64,000 nt of DNA, taken from NCBI RefSeq assembly GCF_004193175.1, contig NZ_SAUH01000001.1, positions 372,001 through 436,000 of the forward strand, written 5' to 3'. Each line of letters begins with the position of its first letter. Position 1 is the first letter of the stretch. The notes below the pieces were generated by a model, which worked only from the letters and a program-made list of their open reading frames with translations, was not told the DNA's origin and searched no databases. Both the position numbers and the translations under genes were made by a program. This document shows, piece after piece, positions 42,330 through 51,005 of the stretch. The stretch is from Streptomyces sp. RFCAC02. GTDB lineage: Bacteria; Actinomycetota; Actinomycetes; Streptomycetales; Streptomycetaceae.

Positions 42330-43858
42330 GCGGTGCCTTCCGTCCGCTCCTGGGCCATGCCGGCCGCGTCCAGCAGGGCGGTGCCGACGATGAGGTCGGC
42401 GCCGCCGATGTCGGGGTCGGTGAGCTCGGTGCCGTCGTCCACGGCGAACAGCAGGCGCGGTTCGCCCTGGCGGTAGGCCGTGCCGACGGGCGGGCTGGCC
42501 GCGTGGACGGCGAGCAGGGCGACGAGGTGCGGCAGGTCGGGGTCGGCGCGGCGGGCGTCGGCGAGGAGGCCGGACAGGCGGCGCGGGGCGTCGTCGGGCA
42601 GCCGCAGCAGGTCGAGGGCGGTGGCGAGCTGCTCCTCGGTGAACCGGCTGTCGTCGGGTGTGGCGACGAGGTCGGGCTCGGGCAGCTCGGCGCCGAGGTG
42701 GTCGCGCGGCGCGGGCGGGGTGAGGAGCTGTTCGGTGAGGTCGGCGAGGCGGACGGCGCCCGGCGGGCGTGGTGCCGTGCCGCGGGCGAAGAACGCGTCG
42801 GTGACGCGGGTGGCGCGCTCCAGCGGCTCGGTCAGCAGGGGGGCGAGGAGCTGCCCGTACAGGTCGGTGCCGGCGCGGGCGGCGGGCGCGGCGAACGCCT
42901 GCCGGTCCTGCTCGGCGCGGAAGAGCGGGCCCGCCTCCAGCAGGCGGGACTGGAGCTGGGTGTGGCGGCGGATGCAGTCCTTGACGATGTCGACCAGCTC
43001 GGCGGCGCGCAGCCGGTGGCCCGGCGCCGTGGCCTCGTCGCGGGCGCGGCGGATGTTGGTGAGGATCGCGTTCTCGTGGCGGTAGCGGTCGGCGATGTGG
43101 TCCAGGGCCTCGGCGATCATGTCGGGGACGGCCCTGAGCCAGTCGACGGAGCGGACGTCGCGGCGGGTGCTCTCCAGGGTGCGGCGCAGGGCCTCGGCGT
43201 ACTGGACGGTGCGGTAGCGGGCCTGTTCGGCGGCGAGCTGGGCGTCGGCGAGGCGGCCCCGGCTGATGAGGACCTCCAGTTTGACCTCGGCGGCGATCTG
43301 GGCGCTGGTGACGTCGGTGTCGAGGGCGCCGACGAGGACGTTGACGGCCTCGTCGGTGGTGCGCAGCCACACGCCGCCGCCGGGGCCCGGGACCTCCTCG
43401 ATGAGCTTGAAGTCGTAGTCGCGGCGGACGTAGGAGCCGTCGGGGTCGAAGGTGCCGTAGACGGCGCGGAAGCCGCGGTTGACGCTGCCGACGTTGATCA
43501 GGTTGTCGAGGACCCAGCGGGCGACGCGCTCGTGCTCGGCGGCGGGGCGGGCCGGCGCCTGGGCGGCGACGCGCGGCAGCAGGCGGGCGACGATCAGCTC
43601 GTGGTCGGCGCCGGCGTCGAAGTCCATGGCGAGGGTGACGAGGTCGATGGCGGCGAGCGCCACCTCGGCCATGCTGTAGGTGCTGTACTCGCCGGCCAGG
43701 TTGGCCTTGCGCGCGTCGAGGTCGTGGAGGGGGGCGGTGCAGGCGAGGGCGCGCAGGCGGCGGGCCAGTCCCTCGTCCGCGGCCGGCCCGGGAGCCGGCC
43801 TGGTGGGGAGCTGACCCGCACCGGTCGGCGCGTGTGTCGACGAGGCGGGTGCGGTCAC
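42326..43858 (-). CDS. Probable kleisin-like subunit (MukF/JetA-like)
   Basis: 510 residues, almost entirely alpha-helical, not recognised by name. The N-terminal part (about 25-170) contains GEYSTYSMAEVALAAIDL and ERVARWVLDNLIN. A central helical bundle (about 180-330) has QARYRTVQYAEALRRTLEST and RYRHENAILTNIRRARDEA. A C-terminal region (about 400-500) could be a winged helix. First gene of an SMC trio and of suitable size for a MukF/MksF-type kleisin, but sequence identity to DUF3375 proteins is not obvious. GTG 43858 is chosen because AGGG precedes it and it begins after a gap of 101 bp from the PP2C gene. Confidence 0.62.
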   Translation of the reverse strand: MTAPASSTHAPTGAGQLPTRPAPGPAADEGLARRLRALACTAPLHDLDARKANLAGEYSTYSMAEVALAAIDLVTLAMDFDAGADHELIVARLLPRVAAQAPARPAAEHERVARWVLDNLINVGSVNRGFRAVYGTFDPDGSYVRRDYDFKLIEEVPGPGGGVWLRTTDEAVNVLVGALDTDVTSAQIAAEVKLEVLISRGRLADAQLAAEQARYRTVQYAEALRRTLESTRRDVRSVDWLRAVPDMIAEALDHIADRYRHENAILTNIRRARDEATAPGHRLRAAELVDIVKDCIRRHTQLQSRLLEAGPLFRAEQDRQAFAAPAARAGTDLYGQLLAPLLTEPLERATRVTDAFFARGTAPRPPGAVRLADLTEQLLTPPAPRDHLGAELPEPDLVATPDDSRFTEEQLATALDLLRLPDDAPRRLSGLLADARRADPDLPHLVALLAVHAASPPVGTAYRQGEPRLLFAVDDGTELTDPDIGGADLIVGTALLDAAGMAQERTEGTA

Positions 43859-43959
43859 GAGGCACACCCTAGGCGGTGGGACTGACAACGAGCGATTCCG
43901 CACGGATGCGGACGCTTCGGCCGGCCCGCGGGCCACCGGTGCCCGGTCGCCGGCCGGCG

Positions 43960-46077
43960 TCAGTAGGGGGTGTGGTTGCGGGCCAGGAGCAGGGCCACGT
44001 CGTCGGCGGGCGTGGCGCGGCGGCGGCCGGCGAGGACGCGGTCGCACGTCTCCTCCAGCGGGGCCGGGGGGCCTTCGAGGAGGGCGCGGAGGGCTTCGAG
44101 TCCCTCGTCGATGGGGGCGTCGCGCTCCTCGACGAGGCCGTCGGTGAACAGGGCGATGGTCGCCCCGTCCGGCAGCGGTCTGCGGTCCTCGGTGAACGGG
44201 ACCCCGCCGACGCCGAGGGGGACGGCGTTGGGCAGCCGCAGCAGGTCGGCGGTGCCGTCGGGCTGGACCAGGACGGGCGGCAGGTGCCCGGCGCTGGCGA
44301 TGGTGCACCGGCCCGCTGCCGGGTCGCACACGGCGTACACGCAGGTGGCGATCGTCGTGCCGAGGGAGCGGACCACCTCGTCGAGGTGGCCGAGGAGTTC
44401 GGCGGGCGGCAGGTCGAGGCGGGCCAGGGCGCGGATGGTCGAGCGCAACTGGCCCATGATGGCGGCGGCGTGGACGCCCTTGCCCATGACATCGCCGACG
44501 ACGAGTCCGAAGCGGCCGTCCGACAGCCGCAGGACGTCGGCCCAGTCGCCGCCGGCCTCGCTGACGGCGGGCAGGTAGCGCAGGGCGACGTCGAGGTCGC
44601 GGCCCTCGGGGAGCTGGGGGCGCAGGCTGCGCTGGAGGATGAGCGCGATGTCGCGCTGGCGGCCGTAGAGGCGCGCGTTGTCCACGCTGATGGCGGCGCG
44701 GGCGGCGAGTTCGCCGGCGAGGGCGAGGTCCTCGGTGTCGAACGGGCGGCGCTCGCGCGTACGGCTCAGGGTGAGCGTGCCGAGGACGTCGCCGCGGGCG
44801 ATGAGCGGGACGACGAGCGCCGAGTGGACGCCGGCCCGTGCCAGCGCCGCGGCGGCGTCCTCGTCGCGGGCGATGCCGGGCAGTTGCTCGGACCCCAGCC
44901 GGGTGAGCAGCCGCGGCCTCGCCTCCCGTGCGACATCCGTGACCACGTCGGGCGCGGCGTGGCCGGCGCCGTCGCTCAGCGGGTGGGCGGCGCGGCCCTC
45001 GCGGGCGGCGGCGCGTGCGACGGCGGCCAGGGTGCGGACGAGGGCGGGGCCGTCCCGGAGGGATGGGGTGCCGGCCTCGTTGTCGAGGACGGCGTCGAGG
45101 ATGTCGACGGCGGCGAGGTCGGCGAGCCGGGGCACGGTGACGGCGGCGAGTTCGCGGGCGGTCGTGGCCAGGTCGAGGGTGGTGCCGATGCGGGCGCCGG
45201 CGTCGGCGATGACGGCGAGGCGCTCGCGGGCTGCGCTGACCTCGGCGACGGCCTGCTCCCGTTCCGTCACGTCCAGGGCGGCCGCCGCGACGCCGTAGGT
45301 GCGGCCGCCGGGGACGGCGACGCGGTAGTAGGAGACGGACCAGATGTGCTCGTGGCCGGGGTCGGCGAGGGTGCGGGCCGTCGTGTGCTGGCCGAGGAGG
45401 GGCTCGCCGGTGGCGAGGACGCGGCGCAGGGCCGCCTCGACCCCGGTCAGGTCCGCGCCCCGCCATGTCTCGCCGAAGCGGCGGCCGGTGAGCCGGTCGG
45501 CGGGCAGGCCGGTCAGTTCCTCCATCGCCGGGTTGGCGCGGATCCAGCGGAGTTTGGCGTCGAGGAGGGCGATGGACAGCGGCGACTGGTCGACGATGCC
45601 GGCGGACAGCGCGAGGTCGGTCTCCAGGCGGCGGACGGTGCCGGTGCCGGCGGCGATGACGAGGGCGCGCGGCTCGCCGTGCGGTCCTGCCGTCCACTGG
45701 GCGCGGAACTCGGCCCGGCGCAGCAGGCCGTCGGCGAACCGCACGGGCAGGCCGCCCGACCAGTCGGGGCCGCCGGGCCTGCGCAGCCAGTCGGCGGTGA
45801 GGCGGCGGGGGCGCCCGGGGCCGAGCAGGTCGACGACGGAGCGGCCGGTGACGGCGTCGGCGCGGTGGCCGAAGAGGCGTTCGGCGCCGGGTCCCCACAG
45901 CAGGACGCGCCCGGCGCCGTCGAGGACGATCTCCGCGATGGCGAGCGTGTCGAGGAGGCCGCCGGGCGGCGTGACGGCGTCGTGGACGGTGCCGGGTCCC
46001 CGCGGCGCGACGGGGTCCGACGCCGTGCCGGTCTCCTGCTCGGGGTCGCGGGGGCCGTCGCCCGGTGGTCGGTTCAT
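43960..46077 (-). CDS. PAS-PAS-GAF-PP2C (SpoIIE-type) phosphatase
   Basis: 705-residue soluble signalling protein. A PAS domain (about 35-155), a second PAS (about 165-295, with EHIWSVSYYRVA and DVTEREQ), a GAF domain (about 305-470) and a C-terminal SpoIIE/PP2C phosphatase (about 480-700). The metal-binding motifs are intact: GGDWAD, VVGDVMGKG, LFTDGL and ADDVALLL. Such enzymes usually dephosphorylate anti-sigma-factor antagonists. ATG 46077 starts 8 bp after the stop of the related gene upstream, so both form one transcript, which may continue into the SMC trio 101 bp downstream. Confidence 0.88.
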   Translation of the reverse strand: MNRPPGDGPRDPEQETGTASDPVAPRGPGTVHDAVTPPGGLLDTLAIAEIVLDGAGRVLLWGPGAERLFGHRADAVTGRSVVDLLGPGRPRRLTADWLRRPGGPDWSGGLPVRFADGLLRRAEFRAQWTAGPHGEPRALVIAAGTGTVRRLETDLALSAGIVDQSPLSIALLDAKLRWIRANPAMEELTGLPADRLTGRRFGETWRGADLTGVEAALRRVLATGEPLLGQHTTARTLADPGHEHIWSVSYYRVAVPGGRTYGVAAAALDVTEREQAVAEVSAARERLAVIADAGARIGTTLDLATTARELAAVTVPRLADLAAVDILDAVLDNEAGTPSLRDGPALVRTLAAVARAAAREGRAAHPLSDGAGHAAPDVVTDVAREARPRLLTRLGSEQLPGIARDEDAAAALARAGVHSALVVPLIARGDVLGTLTLSRTRERRPFDTEDLALAGELAARAAISVDNARLYGRQRDIALILQRSLRPQLPEGRDLDVALRYLPAVSEAGGDWADVLRLSDGRFGLVVGDVMGKGVHAAAIMGQLRSTIRALARLDLPPAELLGHLDEVVRSLGTTIATCVYAVCDPAAGRCTIASAGHLPPVLVQPDGTADLLRLPNAVPLGVGGVPFTEDRRPLPDGATIALFTDGLVEERDAPIDEGLEALRALLEGPPAPLEETCDRVLAGRRRATPADDVALLLARNHTPY

Positions 46078-46085
46078 GGCTGCTC

Positions 46086-48577
46086 TCAGCCCCGCTCCAG
46101 CGACTGCTCGGTCCAGATGGTCTTGCCCGCGCCGGTGTACCTGCTGCCCCAGCGGCGGGCGAGCTGGGCGACGAGGAACAGGCCGCGTCCGCCCTCGTCG
46201 GTGGGGCGTGCCCGGCGCAGGTGCGGCTGGGTCTCGCTGGGGTCGGAGACCTCGCACACGAGGGTGTCGTTCAGGATGAGCCGCAGGCCGATGGGGCCGC
46301 CCGCGTAGCGGATGGCGTTGGTGACCAGTTCGCTGACGATGAGTTCGGTGGGGAAGGCGTTGCCGGTGAGGTCCCAGTCCTTCAGCTGGTCGATGACGGC
46401 GTCGCGGGCGCGGCCGACGACCTCGGCGTCGGCGGGGAACTCCCAGTCGGCGGTGGCGCCGGGCGGCAGCGGCTGCACGCGGGCGACGAGGAGGGCCACG
46501 TCGTTCGACGGGGCGCGGTCCGGCAGCAGGGCGTCCAGCAGGGATTCCCCGATGTCGGCCGGGGAGCGTTCGCCGGCCGCCTCCTCGGTGACGCGGGCAC
46601 GCAGCAGGTCGCGGCGGCGCTCCGCGGGTGGTCGCGCCGGCCCGGGGGCGACGAGTTCCCCGCTGTGGAGGACGAGGAGGCTGTCCGGTTCGACGCCGAT
46701 GCGGACCGACTCGAACGGGACGCCGCCGACGCCGAGGGGCGGTCCCGCCTTGAGGGCGATCTCCTCGGCGGGACGTCCGGGCGCGGCGACGAGGGGGGCG
46801 ATGCGGCCGGCGGCGGCCAGGACGCACTGGCTGGTGACGGGGTCGTAGACGCAGTACAGGCAGCTCGTGCCGACGGCGCCGCCGGCAGCGGCGCCGCTGC
46901 CGTCCGGCCGCCCGCCGTCCTCGCCGGCCGCGGCGGGGGGCGCGGTGTCGGCCAGCCGGGTCGCGAGGTCGTCGAGCCGCGTGAGGAGTTCGTCCGGCGC
47001 CAGGTCCATGTCGGCGAGGGTCTGCACGGCGGTCCGCAGCCGTCCCATGGTGGCCGTCGCGCCCAGGCCGTGCCCGGCGACCGTGCCGATGACGAACGCG
47101 ACGCGCGCCGACGACAGCGGGATGACGTCGTACCAGCTCCCGCCGATGCCCGCCGCCGTCACGGCGGGCAGGTAGCTGCCCGCGCTGTGCGCCCCGGGCA
47201 GTTCGATCACGGGCTGGGGCAGCAGGCTGCGCTGGAGGCTCTCCAGGGTGCGGTGCTCGCGGGTGTAGCGGCGGGCGTTGTCGAGGCTGAGGGCGGCGCG
47301 GGAGCCGATCTCCTCGATCAGGTCGGCGTCCTGGCGGGTGAAGCGGGGCCGCGCGGGCGACCGCCACAGCGCGAGGACGCCCAGCTGCTGCCCCCGGGCG
47401 CGCAGCGGGACGAGGAGCCCGGAGCCGGGTTCACCGGACAGCACGCCCCTGCCGTCGCCGGGGCCGGCCGCCTCGTCCTGCGCCGTCGGCCCGAGCGGGG
47501 TGACGCGCAGGTTGTCCCAGTGCGGTTCCAGGACGACGCCGGTGCCGCCCGGCAGATCCGGCAGGGCGTCCACGCGGAACAGCGCCCCGGTCCTGCGCAG
47601 GCCGGCCGGCCAGTGGCCGTCCGCCGACACGGCGGCGACGCGGCGCACGGGCGGGCCGAGGAGCGAGGGTCCCGGCTCGTCGCCGGCGAGGACGGCCGCC
47701 CCGAGGTCCACGGTGGCGAGGTCGGCGAAGCCGGGGACGAGGACGGCGGCCAGCTCGTGGGCGTTGCGCTGCACGTCGAGGGACGGGCCGATGCGTTCGC
47801 TGGCCCGGTGCAGGATCGCCATGCGGCGGCGCGCCTGGTGCTGCTCCGTGATGTCGGTGAACAGGCTGACGATGCCGAGGACGTGCTGGTCGGCGTCCTT
47901 CAGCCGGAGGGCCGTGACGGCGAGGACCCGCTCGCGGTCGGGCGCCGACACGAGGCGGGCGGGGTGCTCGGAGTAGATGAGCGGCTCACCGGTGCGCGCC
48001 ACGTGGTCGAGGCGTTCCTGAAGCGGACCGGCGTCCTCGGGGACGACGAGGGCGCCGAGCGGCTGGGGCAGCGGCAGGGCGCGCAGGGGGCCTGTGGCGT
48101 CGGGGTGGCGGCCCGGCGGCAGGTTCATGCGCGTGATGGCCAGGGTCTCGTCGTGGATGGCGATGCCGACCTGGTTCTGCGCGAACAGGGCGCGCAGCAG
48201 GGCCTGGTCCTCCTGCCGGCGCCGCGCGGCGGGCCCGGGGGTGAGGACGACGAGGTACCGCGACAGGGCGTCGTCGGGGACGTCCAGGGGGAAGAGGTCG
48301 AGCCGCGCCTCCGTCACGGCGCCGCCCGGGTGCCGCAGCGGTACGGCCCGGTGGACGCTGCCGTCGGCGCGGGTCATGCCGGCCCAGGAGTCCGGGTCGG
48401 CCAGCAGCCCGGGCATCGTGGCGTGCGCGAGGTCGTCGAACGTGCGGCCGGTCAGCTCGACGGCCAGCGCGCCGGTGCCGCCTGCGCGGGCGCGGACCGT
48501 GCCGTCGGCGGCGACGATCAGGAGGAGGGACGCCCCGCCGGGCAGGGCGCCGGCGGGGGCTGCGGGACGGCGCTCAC
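46086..48577 (-). CDS. PAS-GAF-PP2C-like-HATPase multidomain protein, frameshifted near its start
   Basis: About 830 residues. PAS-like segments (about 15-230, ending FTDITEQHQ), a GAF domain (about 240-440), a SpoIIE/PP2C-like domain (about 470-690) and a C-terminal HATPase/RsbW-type anti-sigma kinase domain (SELVTNAIRYAGGP, DEGGRGLFLVAQ). The PP2C metal loops read GGSWYD and IGTVAGHG where GGDWYD and GDVxGHG are expected, so phosphatase activity is probably lost; the kinase domain looks intact. The only good start, GTG 48577 with GGGAGG upstream, opens a frame that stops after 19 codons. Coding resumes one frame over, suggesting an indel near 48530-48560. Confidence 0.78.
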
Positions 48578-48764
48578 GTTCCTCCCTCGGCCTTCGTCCG
48601 GCGGTGGGCCTCCCCCGGGTCCCACTGTGGTCCCGGGCGCGCCGCCCGGCGAGCCGGGGGCGTCCGTCCGGGGGCGGCGCGGGATGCGGGCGCGGTGCGG
48701 CGGAGGTCCAATGGAGGGGCGGGTACCGGCAGGCACGGGGGTGGCGGACGGGAGGAGGCCCACG

Positions 48765-49232
48765 ATGACCGCACCGCGACGGCTCCTGCGCGCGCTGCCC
48801 CCGGACCACCGGGACCGGCTGATGGCGCTGGCCCGCGAGGTCACCTTCGACCAGGGCGACCGCCTCTTCGAGGAGCGGGGGCGGGCCGACCGGTTCTGGA
48901 TCATCCGGTCGGGCACGGTCCGGCTCGACCTGCGCCTCGGCGGGCGGCGGCCGGTGGCGGTGTCGTCGCTCGACACCGGCGACATGCTGGGCTGGTCCTG
49001 GCTGTTCCCGCCGCACGAGTGGGACTTCGGCGCGGAGGCGCTGAGTCCGGTGCGGGCGTACGAGTTCGGCGGGGCCGCCGTCCAGGAGCTGTGCGACGAG
49101 GACCCGGCGTTCGGCTACACCCTGCTGCGCGTGGTCGCGGAGATCCTGGCGTCCCGGGTGCGGACGGAACGCACGCGGCTGCTCGACCTGTTCGCGCCGC
49201 ACGCGGGCGGCGGGCCGCGGCCCGCCCCCTGA
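48765..49232 (+). CDS. Cyclic-nucleotide-binding domain protein without HTH (Crp/Fnr fold)
   Basis: 155 residues consisting of one cNMP-binding beta-roll (about 20-140): LFEERGRADRFWIIRSGTVRLDL, then SLDTGDMLGWSWLFPP. The phosphate-binding cassette characteristic of true cAMP binders (GExAL-type) is replaced by GDMLGWSWL, so the ligand may differ. No DNA-binding helix-turn-helix follows, so it is not a regulator by itself. ATG 48765 has GGAGGAGG upstream. It lies divergent to the PAS/PP2C pair and 11 bp from the convergent HEAT protein gene. Confidence 0.82.
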   Translation: MTAPRRLLRALPPDHRDRLMALAREVTFDQGDRLFEERGRADRFWIIRSGTVRLDLRLGGRRPVAVSSLDTGDMLGWSWLFPPHEWDFGAEALSPVRAYEFGGAAVQELCDEDPAFGYTLLRVVAEILASRVRTERTRLLDLFAPHAGGGPRPAP

Positions 49233-49243
49233 GCCGCCGCGCC

Positions 49244-50737
49244 TCACGCCCCCCGGTCGGAGGGCGCGCGGGTGCCGCCGGGCCGCCCGCCGAGCCGGCC
49301 GCGCACGGCCGTCTGCACGTCCGCCTGCTCGGCGGGATCGGCGGCGAGGCGGCGCAGGCGCTCCACGACACGGGCGTCCACGGTGGTGGCGTGCCGCGCG
49401 CCGGTCGCGCGGGTGTCCTCCTCGCAGTCCCAGAGGCACTCGACGGCGAACCCGGCGGCGAACGACGGGTCCGTCACGGCGAGCGCGCCGGCCGCCTCCC
49501 CGCGCAGCCGTGAGGAGGCCGTCTCCCGGTACACACGGCGCAGGACGGGCACGGCGCCCCGGATCCCGAGCCGGCCCGCGCCCTCGATCAGGGGCCGCAG
49601 CTCCTCGGCCTGCGCTCCGTGCCGCCGCAGGGCGCGGCGCAGGGCGTCCAGCACGGCGGGCGCGTCGCCCGGGTCGCCGCGGCGGGCCAGGACGGTGGCG
49701 GCCGTGGTGCCGAGCGCGTCGTCGCGGCGCGCCCACCGCCTGGCGTGGGCCAGCGCGTCGGGGCCGCACATGCGGGTGAAGGCGGTCAGCGCGGCGCGTG
49801 CGACGTCCGCGTCGGGCGCGGTGGCGGCCGCCTCGATGAGGGGGCAGACGTCCGGGTCGTCGCGCTCGGCGAGGTGGCGGAGCGCGGCGGCGCGGGCGGC
49901 GGGGGCGCCGTCCGCCGCCGCGGCCAGCAGCTCCGGGCGGTCGCCCGGACCCGCGACCGCGCCGAGGCAGCGGGCGGCGGGGGCCTCGCGCCACTGGCGC
50001 GGCACGCTGTCCCAGCCGTCCTGCGCCCAGGCGAGGACGGCGCCGACGCTCCATCCGGGGCGCGGCCCCGGCGGGCGGAGCTGCCGCTGCCAGCGGTCGA
50101 AGGACCCGGCCTCCAGGGCGCGGGCGAGGCGGGCGCGCTGGGCCGGCCGGGCCGGGTCCCGCGCCCACAGGTGCCAGGGGCGGGGCTCGAACGCGTCGCG
50201 GACGGCGGCGGCGAGCGCCGCGTCCCCCTCCTCACCGGCCGGGAAGCGGGCCAGGACGGCCGGGCCGATCGCGGCGAGGCCCGCGTCGTCGTCGTGGACG
50301 GCGAGTTCGTCGAGCGCCCACCGCCAGTTCGCGCCGTGGACGGCGTACTGGCGCAGGAGGGCGAGGGCGCTGGTGTTGAGGCGCGCGGCGGTGGACCCGG
50401 AGCTGTGGGTGAGGCCGGTGAGGTGGCCGAGGACGGACAGGGCGAGGCCGGTGCGTTCCTCGTCGGGCAGGAGCAGGTCGTCCGGGTCGGCGAGGTGGGC
50501 GGCGATGGCGTCGAGGCCGGCGTCCAGCTCGGCGTAGAGACGGGCGTAGTAGAGCGAGCGGTGTTCGAGCTGCCAGTCGTGGCGGGGGTCGTGCAGCACG
50601 CAGTGGTCGACGGCGGCCACCGCCTCCGCCCGGGGGGCGGCCAGCGCGTGCAGCCAGCCGTCGCCGCGCCCTCGCTGGAGGAGCCCGAGAAGGCTTCCGC
50701 CGGGCGCTATGTCGGTTTCGGTGGGACTGGCGAACAT
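49244..50737 (-). CDS. HEAT-repeat protein
   Basis: 497 residues. The N-terminal part (about 15-190) is unclassified, with RGRGDGWLHALAAPRAEAVAA. The C-terminal half (about 255-480) is a series of helical repeats with HEAT/PBS-lyase character (ERDDPDVCPLIEAAATAPDADVARAAL, then similar units). Such proteins are scaffolds. ATG 50737 (MFASP) is preferred to ATG 50749. It is divergent from the PAS-PP2C gene at 51006 across 268 bp. Function unknown. Confidence 0.75.
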   Translation of the reverse strand: MFASPTETDIAPGGSLLGLLQRGRGDGWLHALAAPRAEAVAAVDHCVLHDPRHDWQLEHRSLYYARLYAELDAGLDAIAAHLADPDDLLLPDEERTGLALSVLGHLTGLTHSSGSTAARLNTSALALLRQYAVHGANWRWALDELAVHDDDAGLAAIGPAVLARFPAGEEGDAALAAAVRDAFEPRPWHLWARDPARPAQRARLARALEAGSFDRWQRQLRPPGPRPGWSVGAVLAWAQDGWDSVPRQWREAPAARCLGAVAGPGDRPELLAAAADGAPAARAAALRHLAERDDPDVCPLIEAAATAPDADVARAALTAFTRMCGPDALAHARRWARRDDALGTTAATVLARRGDPGDAPAVLDALRRALRRHGAQAEELRPLIEGAGRLGIRGAVPVLRRVYRETASSRLRGEAAGALAVTDPSFAAGFAVECLWDCEEDTRATGARHATTVDARVVERLRRLAADPAEQADVQTAVRGRLGGRPGGTRAPSDRGA

Positions 50738-51005
50738 ATGAGTCAGCATCCGGTGCGGTTGTGCCGGTGGCAACGGGATTTCCGTCCTGGCGGCTCCCAA
50801 CCGGTGCGGAGCCCGGCTCCACCATGCCATCCCGGCCGCCCGGCGCCCAAGGAACGGGCCGCGGCGCGAGCGGCTGATTATGGCGTGGCGCGGGTAGGTC
50901 TGTGTCAGAGTCGGACCCGTCCGGCGCCCGGTGCACCGGCCGCGGACGGCGGGAGCGCGCACGGGCAGGGCCACGCGGGGTTGCCGCGGCGGGTGGGAGG
51001 CGGAG

